From Peronospora farinosa (lineage: Eukaryota; Oomycota; Peronosporomycetes; Peronosporales; Peronosporaceae), in the NCBI GenBank assembly GCA_947646735.1, contig CANTFK010000267.1, positions 102,842 to 166,841 of the forward strand: a stretch of DNA of 64,000 bases. Reading direction: 5' to 3'. Position 1 is the first letter of the stretch; every line of letters starts with the position of its first letter. The notes under the pieces were generated by a model, which did not search any database, was not told where the DNA came from, and saw nothing but the letters and a program-made list of their open reading frames with translations. The position numbers were made by a program, and so were the translations under genes. Below are positions 41,290-54,249 of this stretch, piece after piece.

Positions 41290-43508
41290 GAGAACAGATT
41301 GGTTAGTGCAAGATTTATGGTAGGTAGTCAATTGCACTAGCAGCGCTGGAGGGTCGAGGCATTGCCTACGCCTTGCAGCACGTCTATGAACGCCGGACTG
41401 CTTTCTCGGTTCTGATATAATTATGTCGTAACATGCAAATAGTTGGGCTCCACAGACGGCTGTGACCGCCCTGCAATGGAGACGTTCGATGAGCGCCTCT
41501 TCATTGGGAGCTGAATCCTTCCCCAGATCAAAGTTGCAATGGCTTGTATCGGAATATGCGCATTGTTAAAAATCCTATCCACGCGAAGTTGCCAGAGCAT
41601 TGTAATGATGATGGTCACTGCGACTTCCCAAAGATATTTTAAAAAGGTAAATGCTTATAAATGTGGATTCGATCCTTATGATGATGCTAAAAAAGCTTGC
41701 GGCGAGATGCGTGGTACGCTACAATTTGTGCAGTGCTCGAGCCCATCCAGTAGGTGGGTAGGATGTTGAGGTGTACTTTCCCAATGACTGATAAGCCTGG
41801 CATAAATTGCCTGAGCACGGGGACATCCACAAAAGAGATGCTCCTGGGTTTCCTTTTGGCCTACACATTCCAAATATGTGCATGATCCGTCCGGGGGCCG
41901 GTTTTGGTACCAAAGGTTTAGCTGTCCGGTGGCGTGTCAATATCGTGTCCATAGCTTATATTCGTTACCGCATGACCGTGATCTCATAGCTGAGCCGGCG
42001 CGACATCTAAAGCTGTGCGTTGCCACCGCGTAGTCTGGCTCTTGGTGGCTAGCCGATCGATGACCTGCTTCAGCGGTGCTACGAGACAGCGCTTTGTCGC
42101 CTGAAAAGCTTGCTGTTTCAGGGTAGTGAATAGTCGATGATTGGGAACCGTAGGAGGTGTGGATCATGGACAGTGGTGAATCTGTGGGTTGGAAAAAATG
42201 ACAACTCCATGTCGGCTGAACTTGCTCTCCGCTTGTTGGGTGAGTTCCTGCGATATCCCTCCAGCCAGCGGCGGATCGCCGTCGAAAACCCAAGTTATGC
42301 CATTAGGGCATTAAGCGAGCTCTTAGCTCTAAGAATGACTTGATTTAACTAAGAGAGAGAAACACCGAACTTTGCCTGGTCCGAGCAGCTCCCACGAGAT
42401 GGCTTGCGTGATAGGGGGGTTGTTACCGTAGCCGCAATGGGATTAGGCACCCTGTTAAATTTCCCACGTCTAGTGGCGGCGACGAAAGTAGGACTATGAT
42501 CGCCCATTCTCGAATTTTTGCATGCGAATGGCGAAGGGCGTTGACGTCCATGCCAATGCCGCTGAAGACGTATTCTTGAGGGCCAGTCCGCTGGATGTGG
42601 AGTTGTTCGAGGAAGACATCCCAAGCTCTGTAATACTTGGATCGGGACAGCTCTAGCGCCTGCGGTGAGAGAATTCAAGGATTTTCACTCCACTGAAACG
42701 TCTGCCGAAAATCGTTAATCTCCTGGGGCCAAATCTCATCCCCTTAAGGCCGTCAAATCCATCCCTTTAGGCCGCCAGGAAAGGGGCTCGGAGAGGTGCA
42801 GTTGCCAGTCATGTTCTTCTTACTAACTGTTCGATGATGACCGAAGGTTTGGTAGATGTTCCTGTACTCGTGCTAGGATTACCTCCATTTGCGCGATATC
42901 TGGCCTTATTGTACAGTCGAGCTTATTAATCAAATCCGGATAACGCTCGAACGACGGCGATATGATATGTGTTACACTCGGTCGATGCGGGCTGACGCTC
43001 GTGTTACGTGCACCATGCGTGATCCAGTACACCCACGCTATGAGATACACATCCTCCTTCCCAGTAAGTGCCAGAAGCGCGTGTGTCACTCGCCGTGTTT
43101 TAATGGCGACGGGAACGGAAAGATATTCACTACAAGTAGTGGCAGTGCCTGCCAAGTTGTAGTCCATATCTTAACAAGCAATGCCAGCGATTGGTCATAA
43201 TTGAAAAATGATGATAATAGAATATTACCCTGCGTTAGAAATGCTCGGTTGTACCTTCTGAGCCTTTTTGCTTGCGTACGTCCCCGATAATGTCGCAAGC
43301 ACCTATGTCTCACCAAGTGCAGAGTGATGCGATGCCTTGGAAGGGTCAGAAGGTGCGAAAGTAATTATTCTAAGCTCAGAAAAATTCAACCGAGATCCTG
43401 AGCACCCACCCATGTACATTCAATCACCCACTGTACGAACCATAACCAATTACAGAATGGTGGGTGCATTGGAACGTTTTTACTGGATTGGAAGTAATCA
43501 TTTCTGTA
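41290..43508 (-). mobile_element. LINE relic, tandem unit a
   Basis: Shares about 2.2 kb with 43509-45740 at an offset of 2236 bp. Minus-strand frames include a zf-RVT-like motif of LINE reverse transcriptases (MECVGQKETQEHLFCGCPRA, followed by an ARLISHW helix). Frames further upstream (HALLALTGKEDVYLIAW) look like the RT C-terminal domain. Many stops. It differs from unit b by a short foreign patch at 41630-41697. Confidence 0.75.
41630..41697 (+). other. short patch resembling mitochondrial nad3
   Basis: About 66 AT-rich bases replace about 80 bp of LINE sequence present in unit b. In one plus frame they read KKVNAYKCGFDPYDDAKK, close to the conserved ECGFDPF-DA segment of NADH dehydrogenase subunit 3. 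Flanks on both sides return to LINE sequence. Family knowledge only; not searched. Confidence 0.55.
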
Positions 43509-45435
43509 GAGAGAGAACAGATTGTCTATTTACTGATTAGTGCAAGATCTCTGGTAGGTAGTTAACCACACTAGCAACGCTGGAGGGTCCAGGAATTGCC
43601 TACGGCTTGCAGCACGTCTATGAACGCCGGACTGCCCTCTCGGTTCTGATATAAATATGTCGTAACATGCAGATAGTTGGGCTCCACAGACGGCTGTGAC
43701 CGCCCTGCAATGGAGACGTTTGATGAGCGCCCTCAGTTGGAGCTGAATCCTATTCCAGATCAAAGTTTCACTGGCTTGTATCGGAATAAGCGCATTGTTA
43801 AAAATCCTATCCACGCGAAGTTGCCAGAGCATTGTGATAATGACGGTCACTGCGACTTCTCAAATCGTCCTCCAGGCTGTGGCGAATAGATCAATGTCTT
43901 CCGGGTACCGGGCTAACAGCTTTGCTGTGACCTGCGGCGAGATGCGTGGTACGCTACAGTTTGCGCAGTGTTCGAGCCAATCCAGGAGGTGGGTAGGATG
44001 GTGAGGTGTACTCTCCCAATGACTGATAAGCCGGGCCCAGATTGCCTGAGCACGGGGACATCCCCAAAAGAGATGCTCCTGGGTTTCCTTTTGGCCTACA
44101 CATTCCAAATATGTGCATGATCCGTCCGGGGGTCGGTTTTGGTACCAAAAGTTTAGCTGTCCGGTAGCGTGTCGATATCGTGTCCATAGCTGGTATTCCG
44201 TTACCGCATGGCCGTGATCCCATAGCTGAGCCGGCGTGACATCTAAAGCTGTGCGTTGCCACCGCGTAGTCTGGCTCTTGGTGGCTAGCCGATCGATGAC
44301 CTGCTTCAGCGGTGCTACGAGACAGCGCTTTGTCGCCTGAAAAGCTTGCTGTTTCAGGGTAGTGAATAGTCGATGATTGGGAACCGTAGGAGGTGTGGAT
44401 CATGGACAGTGGTGAATCTGTGGGTTGGAAAAAATGACAACTCCATGTCGGCTGAACTTGCTCTCCGCTTGTTGGGTGAGTTCCTGCGATATCCCTCCAG
44501 CCAGCGGCGGATCGCCGTCGAAAACCCAAGTTATGCCATTAGGGCATTAAGCGAGCTCTTAGCTCTAAGAATGACTTGATTTAACTAAGAAAGAGAAACA
44601 CCGAACTTTGCCTGGTCCGAGCAGCTCCCACGAGATGGCTTGCGTGATAGGGGGGTTGTTACCGTAGCCGCAATGGGATTAGGCACCCTGTTAAATTTCC
44701 CACGTCTAGTGGCGGCGACGAAAGTAGGACTATGATCGCCCATTCTCGAATTTTTGCATGCGAATGGCGAAGGGCGTTGACGTCCATGCCAATGCCGCTG
44801 AAGACGTATTCTTGAGGGCCAGTCCGCTGGATGTGGAGTTGTTCGAGGAAGACATCCCAAGCTCTGTAATACTTGGATCGGGACAGCTCTAGCGCCTGCG
44901 GTGAGAGAATTCAAGGATTTTCACTCCACTGAAACGTCTGCCGAAAATCGTTAATCTCCTGGGGCCAAATCTCATCCCCTTAAGGCCGTCAAATCCATCC
45001 CTTTAGGCCGCCAGGAAAGGGGCTCGGAGAGGTGCAGTTGCCAGTCATGTTCTTCTTACTAACTGTTCGATGATGACCGAAGGTTTGGTAGATGTTCCTG
45101 TACTCGTGCTAGGATTACCTCCATTTGCGCGATATCTGGCCTTATTGTACAGTCGAGCTTATTAATCAAATCCGGATAACGCTCGAACGACGGCGATATG
45201 ATATGTGTTACACTCGGTCGATGCGGGCTGACGCTCGTGTTACGTGCACCATGCGTGATCCAGTACACCCACGCTATGAGATACACATCCTCCTTCCCAG
45301 TAAGTGCCAGAAGCGCGTGTGCCACTCGCCGTGTTTTAATGGCGACGGGAACGGAAAGATATTCACTACAAGTAGTGGCAGTGCCTGCCAAGTTGTAGTC
45401 CATATCTTAACAAGCAATGCCAGCGATTGGTCATA
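43509..45435 (-). mobile_element. LINE relic, tandem unit b
   Basis: Same relic as unit a with the uninterrupted zf-RVT region (QKETQEHLFWGCPRAQAIWA, then VTAKLLARYPEDIDLFATAW). The left end (about 43510) is the 3' end on the minus strand, where unit a abuts. Confidence 0.75.
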
Positions 45436-46015
45436 ATTGAAAAATGATGATAATAGAATATTACCCTGCGTTAGAAATGCTCGGTTGTACCTTCTGAGCC
45501 TTTTTGCTTGCGTACGTCCCCGATAATGTCGCAAGCACCTATGTCTCACCAAGTGCAGAGTGATGCGATGCCTTGGAAGGGTCAGAAGGTGCGAAAGTAA
45601 TTATTCTAAGCTCAGAAAAATTCAACCGAGATCCTGAGCACCCACCCATGTACATTCAATCACCCACTGTACGAACCATAACCAATTACAGAATGGTGGG
45701 TGCATTGGAACGTTTACTGGATTGGAAGTAATCATTTCTGTACTTCAACGCTCATACTAAGATGTAGTGTAGGATAGCTATAAATAATTGTACTTGACAT
45801 AGCAAAAGCTAGTGAATGGATTGTCATCGCCAACGACGATAAAATACAGTTTACTTTTTCCCTAAACCCGTTTCCGTTCGGTTGCTTCGTGCACTCATTG
45901 TGCATGTGAGATTTGATCAAGCGTAAGGAAGCTGCCACTCTTCTAGCCTCACTTTTGAAAGTTACCTTTGTTTGCTTCATACCTTCAAGAATCATCATTC
46001 ATTCCTTCGGTCATA
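45436..46015. other. upstream region of the right exonuclease-family gene
   Basis: Shared with 24491-25080, with small deletions. The initiator TCATTCC is present before 46016. No gene. Confidence 0.5.
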
Positions 46016-47003
46016 ATGCGCTTAGTAAAAGCCCTTGCTGCTGGTCTTGCGTATACTCTTTTTGATGTATCCAGCTCTGTAGCTGATGATGACGTGGGGA
46101 TCATGAGTTTTAATGTTCGCACCTCGATCGCAAATGACCCGTGCCCGAGCGGCTGCTGGGATGTACGCAAGGAGAGAGTAAAGAAACTCATTGAGAAGTA
46201 TAAGCCCGATATTATCGGCGTCCAAGAGGCAGCTCCCGACCAAACCGCGTTTTTCCAGAATGTGCTGGGGTTCGCAGCCACTGGAGAGTGTTCGGGCGAA
46301 TGTCAATACAACGAACGCAACAGCATATTCTTTGTAGAAGCGCGCTGGGAATTGTTGAGCACATCGTCATACGCGTTGGTACGTTGTTAGCGTTAAGCCA
46401 TGGTGGCGGTGTTGTTACTTTCCTCTCGTCATGAAACTAACCGATCTTTATGACTTGATTTAACAGAGCGCAACTCCTGAAACACTGCCGTCCAACACTT
46501 GGAGTCTTGAATTCCTCCGTTCTGCGGTCATCGCGCGCCTTCGCGACAAGAAAACTTCGCGCGTGATATGCATGCTGAACACGCACTTTGATATCTCTCG
46601 TGGTCAACCCCAGTCAGCGGTTTTGTCTGCAAAACTGTTGAGCCAATTTTGCCAGCATGATGACACTGTAATTATGACTGGAGATCTGAACACTGCGCCT
46701 AGCAGCCTCGCTGTCCAGTACCTCCTGGGCAAGACCTCGATTAATGGGATGTCGACGCCCATCTCGTTGTACGAAACGCTGACTGCTGCGGGTGCAGGCG
46801 GGAGTACGTGGATTGGGCCCTCTTTTGGGAACATGCTAGTATCGGACAAGATTGATTACATTTTCGCTCGCCGTGACGCCCACACATGTCTACGCAGCGG
46901 GATGGTTTTAGCTGACTTGTTTGACGGGTATTCCAGCTCCGACCACGCAGTGTTGCTGTCCAAGTTCTGCCTAGGAGGTGGATGTCAAAAGTGCATTCCG
47001 TAG
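46016..47003 (+). CDS. secreted endonuclease/exonuclease/phosphatase-family protein (right copy)
   Basis: Exons 46016-46378 and 46467-47003 with the same 88-bp intron as the left copy. The 299-aa product is nearly identical (D for E after VADD; G for A after CS). The EEP motifs MTGDLNT, DKIDYIF and SSDHAVL and the signal peptide are kept. It stayed open while its two neighbours in the unit broke. Confidence 0.88.
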
Positions 47004-47255
47004 TTTGCACGATACAGCACAGATGCATTATGCATACATAAAAATACCTACATCACAGTTGTTTTTGTGTTAAGATCAATGGATTAACAAAGAGATTTAT
47101 TTAGTCATTTGCAACTCGAATTAGCAACAATTGCTATTATTTTTTTTTATTGTATACAGCTCGCATGGCCCACATTAAGTTCAAGCTTCCCTCGTGAAAG
47201 TGACATTTCATCGTTAATTATATTTTCGCAGCATTCCGGTCCAGCTCCCACCACC

Positions 47256-48889
47256 ATGGACACGCTGATCTTGGGCGCCCATCGCCTGAGCAGCAGCTCA
47301 AGCTCCAGTTCCAGCTCCTCCAACTATGGTGACAGGGATCCTATGAATCATAGTCGTAAGCTTCAAGCACAGATGCCTGCACCTACCCCTCCTCCTCCAA
47401 GCTCTCCTCCGCCAGACATAATGCCGCCACCGCCGCCTGGACCTCCTCCACCTGTTGATCTAAACCAGAAGACAGCGCGACGACCAAAAATGGATACTTT
47501 GACGAGTAAGAAAGGTACGCCAAAGACACCATCTCAATCTCTGTCGAAGAGTCAAGAGAAGAAGCTGCTAACGACTCGATACCAACCGTCGTCTTTAGTG
47601 AAGCAGGGACTACTGAACCTGAGAGTATGCAAAATGAAGAAGAGCAAGAGGAAGAAGTGGAGAACGATGATGTGGACGCGTATTCGGATGAGTCAGATGT
47701 GTTTGAAGAGGATATGGAGGCCATATTGTTTGCTGAAGAGGAGGAAGACCGACGCAAAGGGTACATGGACTGTCTGACCGAGACGCATTTGGACAATGCT
47801 GAATACCCGTACCCAGCGTATCTTGGCAAGTTAGCCACGCTGTTCACAGAGCAAAATGCGCTTGGGAAAAACCCTGAGGATTTTATTTATTGCAACAATC
47901 TTTTGGTACGTTGCAGACCATTGACTATAGATGGTAAAGAGAGATATGAGATGATTGATTGCTCACTTTATGCTAACTGTAGGTTAATCCAAGACAGCTG
48001 AGGCTGTTGGACACTCGAACTGCTGCACTTGAGCGAGAGAAATGGGCACAAGTGCGGAAATCTACCGCGTTGAAGGCGAAAGAAGAAGAGACGAGGAGAA
48101 GCCAGGAAAGGTAAGAGGACTCTTATGTGTCCTGCTATTTAGTAGTTTGTTAGGATCGGTTGGTAACTTGAAACTGATCTTTTGCGCGATGACAGACTGG
48201 CAGAAGCGCTTGAGCCGCCTGCTAAGAAGATCAAAATATCAGAAGCTACTATGAAGGCTTTGGAGTCCAAGCAATATGTTTCTGCGAGCAGCTTGAAACT
48301 TTCAAATAAGTCGTCGCGAAAGCGAAGTCGAAAGAAACCCACAGCACCAATTGCATCCATGACACCAGCAACGCCAGCTTTATCAAGTCTCTTGAATACA
48401 TCGAAAGGTAGCAGGAGAAAGGCAAAACCTAAGTCGTTGTCGGTACAGACAACGAATGTCAACGAGAAAGTAAACGGAAAACCCGTTGTTGGTCCAGCCA
48501 TTAAGAAGAAAAAGACGACGGCATTTAGCAGCCATGCGAAGAAGAGCACAACCGATGCAACTTCTGTGATATCCAAGACTGCGGCTACCGGTGCGAAGGC
48601 TATTAAGGCTGCCAAGAAAGAACAGGTTAAGCAAAAAGCAATTCTTTCGGCTAGCGATCTCAAGGAAGTCAGAGTACAAGCTCAAATTGAGAAGAACCGA
48701 TCTGAGGCGGACGTAGACCGTGGCAACGAAAGCTCGTCGTCTTCCTCGTCGTCGTCTTCCTCCTCTTCGTCGTCATCTTCCTCCTCGTCGTCGTCTTCCT
48801 CCTCTTCGTCGTCATCTTCCTCCTCGTCTTCATCGACTTCAGTATCCAGTAGCTCATTTGACGATGACACAGCAAGTAATGTGGTTTAG
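47256..48889 (+). pseudogene. Ser/Pro-rich protein, right copy with frameshift
   Basis: Same exon plan as 26321-27916. A single base is missing at about 47610 (CAGGGACTACTG against CAGGGACATACTG), so the frame shifts in exon 1 to a basic reading ending near 47777. The rest of the gene downstream stays open in its own frame. The polyserine run is 39 bp (13 codons) longer than in the left copy. A truncated product cannot be excluded. Confidence 0.8.
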
Positions 48890-48951
48890 GAACCAAGTAA
48901 GGACGGTTTTGATTTCATTTGCTTAATGTTAAGAGCTACCATCGTGGCACA

Positions 48952-49759
48952 TCACGATCTAGTGCTTCTGGTCGTATCATTTTCACCCGTTTGCGCTGCT
49001 GACTTCTCCACCCAAATCCTCGCTGATCTCTTCCCCGATTCGAAAAGTTGATCCAGCACCTCAATCCTTGGCGGAAACAAAGCAAAGCGTGCCAACTGCA
49101 TTATTGTAAAGGGGAAGTCCGGATCGATCGATGGGCTAATCTCATAGTCTGTGCGACGAATGATGTGCCCGGGGAACGCACATACCTTGGTGTATCCCGG
49201 CACTTTTGGCACTAAAGTAATGAGGCCTCCGTCCACATGGTATTCTCCTCGAAACACAGACATTCCTCGTCTAGACAAGTACCAAGGCACATAGCACGAT
49301 GCAATGAGTGCATCACATAGATCATCCGTCGAGTGGAAATCATCGGTTAGCACCAAGGCTCTCCAAGGCCACATCTTCTCTGTTGCAATCGTGAGTCTTT
49401 GTGCCAACGTCTCCACCTGTAGATCACCGAATTTGGCATGGAAGATGGGTACGCAGTCGCTTCTCAAGCTTCCAGACAGTGCCATGATTGTGACAGAGCC
49501 GGGTTATGCCTTTTACCTCATCGAAAATGTCGCTTATGTTGGCGTTAGCGGCCAAACTTAAGGCAACGATGGCACCCCCAGAAGCTCCAGCGAACTTAGA
49601 GTTGGCCTGGATATAGCCAGCATCCAGCAGTCCCTGCGCCACGCCCAAGTGATACGAAACCAAGAATCCACAACCACCGAAGCTGAAGTTGTTTGCAGTG
49701 GGAGGTGCAATACTGGAGAAGCTTCGATCGAACGAGCGAGTGAGAAGAAGGCGACACAT
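48952..49759 (-). pseudogene. patatin-like lipase, right copy with frameshift
   Basis: One extra G near 49446-49448 (AGATGGGTACGC against AGATGGTACGC) splits the gene. The N-terminal 111 codons (with GASGG) are at 49424-49759; the rest (with DGG) is in another frame at 48952-49485. The catalytic dyad is thus separated. Confidence 0.88.
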
Positions 49760-50278
49760 TAGATTATGTGCTCGTTAGTTATTCGTTTCCTATTTATATA
49801 CTAACCGGTACGTTACTAATCGACTTGTTTAATGCAAAAAATAGAGGAAAAGTATGCGGTGCTGGGGTTGAGGGGATGGGTCCGCTAGCAACGAAACAGC
49901 TGCTGGTGGTATTGTTTACAATTCTGCGACGCGCACAAACACAATAAATACGCGAGACGCCTTTATATTACAAATGAATTTTACAGAAAGAGTTGGTGTA
50001 TATTAGATTGAGCCCTGTCGTTTAGATAAAATACAATGTTTTACACACGAATGTTATGTAGTCCACGCGTATAAACCACCTCAATATTAATTGATCTTGT
50101 ATTTGCTTTGTTGCAGCGAAAGCAGTTGCATACAACACATTGTCACTAACGTGAATTTTTTGTAGGTACAAATATCTGATTCAGGCTCATATAAATAATA
50201 CAATGGCCTGACAATCTATTAATAGATGCCTAATCTCTTTAATCTAGATATATTAGAAAGCTTGATGTACACTATAGC
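49760..50278. other. intergenic spacer, shared with the left unit
   Basis: Copy of 28786-29304. No gene. Confidence 0.5.
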
Positions 50279-50658
50279 TGTAAACGGGCGCTTCGTAAAG
50301 AAGATGCCATGAGCACACCTTCAAGCAGTGTGAGGAAGCGGTTATACCGTCTTAACTCCGCTTGCGTTGGTCGGTCGTTTAAAGCGTCGTACCAGCTGTT
50401 GCCGGCCGCTTAAAGTGGTCCGCGCAACGAACGTTAAAACGAGCACCTACCTGCGCCACGGAATCTGTTTCCAGTCTTCCCGTGCGCAGTGAGTATGATG
50501 TAGTAAATTCAAGACTGACTTATATTTAATAGAATTTAACTAAATATAGATCTAACTACTGATTGGTCAAATATAAAGATCGGATACGTCTCTTTGGAAG
50601 CGTATCCTTACATGCGAGCTTAGAATGTATTTAAGCTCGCTGATGATATCTGTCTGAA
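50279..50658 (-). repeat. partial LTR type C
   Basis: Starts TGTAAACGGGCG with the same ATAGC flank as 29305 and breaks off at TGTCTGAA. No internal Gypsy sequence follows; unique sequence begins. Confidence 0.88.
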
Positions 50659-51516
50659 CTTAACATACAAGTGTAATAATTGGCTCGTTACACAAATGGA
50701 AATATAGGTGTACAATGGGCGAATCATTTCTCAGGTTATGTAAATGCAAAGACAAGTTTTCCAGAACGGCACGAACAATAGCGAAGACTGTTTTCGACGA
50801 TTGGTTGCGAGTAAAGTAATCCGTCACGATCGAGAGCTGGGGTTTTTGTCGGATTTCCTTTAAGCATCTAACCGGATCGCAGGACAAAAAAACGAGCTAC
50901 CTTGGCATGCAGTCCCCAGGCGAATGATGCAAACATGACGCGGAAACGGCCATATTATCATAGCACCTTCGTGGGCTGCCTTTGCTTCCCTGCAACAAGC
51001 AGGAGCCGCAATTAATGCTCATGTCCACGCACAGCAAAAAGGTCATGTTTTAGTTATTGTCAAACGACAAAAAGATCGGCAATTAGAAGACGGTGACGTT
51101 GAAAGCTTTAATTGTTGTTTACGCTCAACATGATTTTATTTTTAAATGGCGGAAGACCTCTTAGCATTAAAGTAAGCTGGGGTTCCGCCAGACGTATATG
51201 CCTCTTTTGATGTGTAGAAGTCATCGGTGCTAGAAAGCAGTTGAATTTGTGCCAGTAGATAGTATGTATACGCTCTGATATTTCAAAGCACTTAATTAGA
51301 AAGTCCAATAGTTATAAAACCGTAGTTCTTTTTCGTTACTTTTTCGATTTGGCACTTTGACCTAATAAAATTGAGGTGGATGATGATTACAAAAAGGTAA
51401 CTACACCTCCCCAAATTAAAGTAATTGAACGGCGCTTTGTTATTGCGCTTCACTTTGTGCTACATTCGTACTACAACAATCTCTTTACAGTTCTTCTGAT
51501 CTGTTGCTGTGGCATT
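50659..51516. other. upstream region of the ABC transporter
   Basis: No gene recognised. An in-frame ATG at 51376 exists but would add a 47-residue extension ahead of the likely targeting peptide. Confidence 0.45.
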
Positions 51517-53637
51517 ATGGCAATGCTTCAGGGACGCAACATCTTTCTGCGCGGCATGCTGCGTCTAGATGTTGTGCGTCGGACGTGCATCTCGCCCGTT
51601 CCATTTTCCACGTTAATGAGACGACGTCACCCCGCGTCGCTCGCGCTACCTGAGCTGGGTAATGGTGTGCTGAGTTTCTCGTCGTCGGCGCTAGACGAGC
51701 AGCTCGATAAGACTAAGAAGCTACTCAAGGTCAAGAATCTCAATGCGCTAAGCGGAATGGGGCTTAATCGACCTCCTGACACGGTCAAAGAGATTCTGAG
51801 CTTTCTGATGGGTCATTTATGGCCTAATGAGAACTCCGAGGAGGCTAAGGAAATAAAGAAGAAGGTGCTCATCTCGGCGGGCCTTGTGGTAGCGTCCAAA
51901 GCAATGACAATCCAAGTGCCTTTTGTCTTTAAAGAGCTGGTGGACAGCATGGGGGAGGTATCAACTGTCGTAGCGGGGTCACCCGAAATTGCGGTGCCTC
52001 TGGCCATGGTGCTTGGCTACGGAGTAGCGAGATTCAGTGCTAGTGCGTCATCCGAATTGGCCAATGCCGTATTTGCGACAGTGGCTCAGAAGACCATCCG
52101 AAAAGTCGCAGTGCGAGTGTTCGAGCACTTGCACGCCTTGGATCTCAGATTTCACTTGGATCGGCAAACGGGTGCACTGTCACGCATCATCGACCGTGGG
52201 TCTCGATCAATTGATTTTGTGCTGCGTGCCATGGCATTTAGAGTGGTGCCGACGTTGCTGGAGATTGGGCTAGTAAGCATCATCATGGCTACGAGTTTTG
52301 GCCTGCCGTACGCGGGTGTAACACTGGGTACGCTTAGTGCGTACACGACGTTCACGGTGCTGGTCACGCAGTGGCGCGATGAAATTCGTCGTGAGATGAA
52401 TCGCCTTGAGAATGAGGCTGGTGCGAAAGTTATTGATTCATTGATGAATTATGAGACGGTCAAGTATTTTAACAACGAAGAGCACGAGACAGAGCGCTAC
52501 GACGAATCGCTAAAAGGGTATCAGCAAGCGGCACTTAAAACGCAAACTTCTTTGGCGATGCTGAACGTCGGACAGAACGGTATCTTTAGCGTTGGTCTTA
52601 CAGCCATCATGTTCATGGCGTGCGAAGGGATTGCTGCTGGCTCGCTCACCGTTGGTGACTTGGTGCTTGTGAATGGTTTGTTGTTCCAGCTGTCCATCCC
52701 TCTTAACTTTATCGGTAGCATTTACCGTGAAGTGCGTCAATCAGTCACGGACATGGAGTCCATGTTCAAGCTGGGTGCTGTGACGCCTGTCATTACAAAT
52801 CCGGACAAAAATGTGAGCTTAATTGGCAAAGAGCCGAAATCCATTGAATTCTGCGATGTAGACTTTGGGTACAGCACGGAGCTTCCAATCCTACGCAAGA
52901 CGTCGTTCAAGGTTGACGCTGGCAAGCGCGTTGCTATTGTTGGTACTAGTGGTTCCGGCAAGTCTACGGTACTCCGATTGTTATACCGCTTTTACGACCC
53001 CCAGAATGGCTCAATCCTCATTGACGGAAAGGATATTCGCCAGATAAGTCTGGACAAGCTGCGTCAGGCAATTGCAATTGTCCCGCAAGACACCGTTTTG
53101 TTTAATGAGTCAATATTCTACAACATCAATTACGGCCGTCTCGATGCGACTCCAGAGGAGGTGATGAACGCTGCCCGTGCCTCCCAGATCCACCGATCGA
53201 TCGAGACGTTCCCGGATGGATACAACACTCGCGTGGGTGAGCGCGGATTAAAGCTTTCCGGTGGCGAGAAGCAGCGTGTGTCGATTGCGCGTGCAATACT
53301 CAAAGATGCGCCGATTCTGCTATTCGACGAAGCCACCAGTGCCCTAGATTCAGAGACTGAGTCGGAAATCGTGCGTGAGCTTGCATCCGTTGGCGCAAAC
53401 CGCACGTCGCTCATCATTGCTCACCGTCTGTCCACGATCCAAAATGCCGACGAGATCATCGTGTTCGACAAAGGACACGTGGCCCAGCAGGGATCGCACG
53501 AGGAGTTACTGCGCGATGTCGAGGGCAGATACGCAGAAATGTGGGCTCGTCAGAATCAACACGTGCTCGGACTACTCGGCACCGTCGACGAGGACGACAT
53601 CGAGACGAAGACTAAAGGTATAGAAAGAAGCCCATGA
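51517..53637 (+). CDS. ATM1: mitochondrial half-type ABC transporter, ATM1/ABCB7 family
   Basis: Inner-membrane exporter that hands a glutathione/sulfur compound from the mitochondrial iron-sulfur pathway to the cytosol (family knowledge). From ATG 51517 it is 706 aa, the family's usual size; the frame is open back to 51376. The N terminus is basic and Ser/Arg-rich ([20 protein letters not shown]), fitting a transit peptide. A six-helix membrane domain follows ([20 protein letters not shown] and others; [20 protein letters not shown] is a strong ATM1-type block). The nucleotide-binding domain has Walker [10 protein letters not shown] (about residue 476), signature LSGGEKQR (about 580), Walker [13 protein letters not shown] and the H-loop AHRLST. 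No intron is needed. Confidence 0.92.
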   Translation: MAMLQGRNIFLRGMLRLDVVRRTCISPVPFSTLMRRRHPASLALPELGNGVLSFSSSALDEQLDKTKKLLKVKNLNALSGMGLNRPPDTVKEILSFLMGHLWPNENSEEAKEIKKKVLISAGLVVASKAMTIQVPFVFKELVDSMGEVSTVVAGSPEIAVPLAMVLGYGVARFSASASSELANAVFATVAQKTIRKVAVRVFEHLHALDLRFHLDRQTGALSRIIDRGSRSIDFVLRAMAFRVVPTLLEIGLVSIIMATSFGLPYAGVTLGTLSAYTTFTVLVTQWRDEIRREMNRLENEAGAKVIDSLMNYETVKYFNNEEHETERYDESLKGYQQAALKTQTSLAMLNVGQNGIFSVGLTAIMFMACEGIAAGSLTVGDLVLVNGLLFQLSIPLNFIGSIYREVRQSVTDMESMFKLGAVTPVITNPDKNVSLIGKEPKSIEFCDVDFGYSTELPILRKTSFKVDAGKRVAIVGTSGSGKSTVLRLLYRFYDPQNGSILIDGKDIRQISLDKLRQAIAIVPQDTVLFNESIFYNINYGRLDATPEEVMNAARASQIHRSIETFPDGYNTRVGERGLKLSGGEKQRVSIARAILKDAPILLFDEATSALDSETESEIVRELASVGANRTSLIIAHRLSTIQNADEIIVFDKGHVAQQGSHEELLRDVEGRYAEMWARQNQHVLGLLGTVDEDDIETKTKGIERSP

Positions 53638-53740
53638 TTAATTTGAAATGTTTAAACCTCACGTAGCCCACGTTGCAAAACGCTTAAGCCATCTTGGTCT
53701 GAAAACACGTGCTTACAACTAAAGACACCTGAATACTGTG

Positions 53741-53957
53741 CCTTGAAGCTTCGCTATCCAGTACGTCAGCGGCCAGGGCCAGATTGATGGGGACTTCACG
53801 CCAATCCCAATGAATGAAACATTGGCATGCTGCGGGTGCAGGAGGGCATACGTGGACTAGGGACTCTTTTGGGAGCCATCTAATAGGCAGCAGGCTTAAT
53901 TACATCACACAGGGTATACTTGCTCAAACCACGCAGTGCCGCTGTCCGAGTTGTGCC
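53741..53957 (+). pseudogene. relic fragment of the exonuclease-family gene (C-terminal part)
   Basis: Matches the segment around SLAVQY..., AAGAGGSTWIGPSFG, DKIDYIF and DHAVLLS of the intact genes. One plus frame reads HAAGAGGHTWTRDSFGSHLI and RLNYI. Several stops and shifts. Confidence 0.75.
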
Positions 53958-54249
53958 ATTCGCTTCGGTAAATGGCCGGAAATCGGTGGCTTTTGCGTTT
54001 GCGTTACACTTTGTTTGCTGTGATAAGTGTCAGATACTTATGGTGCTTATGTTTGAAACTTGTTTTTAGTTGGCAGAGTAATGCGACTGCAGTACTCAGG
54101 CCCAACACGTGAAACCTCGAGTATCAGCATGCGGCAGTGATCGTTTGTCTGCGTCACCGTGACTAAAGCCGCATCGTGCGCAACTTGACATGCTCTCCGA
54201 CATCAGACGCGGTCAGATCAGGTATATGTGCCTGTGGCGCATCGCATTA

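Larger units (their letters stand above)
45229..50658. repeat. segmental duplication, right unit
   Basis: Partner of 24287-29686. The exonuclease-family gene is intact; the other two genes have one-base frameshifts. It ends inside the type C LTR. Confidence 0.93.

Noticed and set aside
51376..51516. N-terminal extension of the ABC transporter from the first ATG
   Set aside because: It would place a 47-residue segment ahead of the basic presequence; the ATG at 51517 gives the usual family length and a typical transit peptide.
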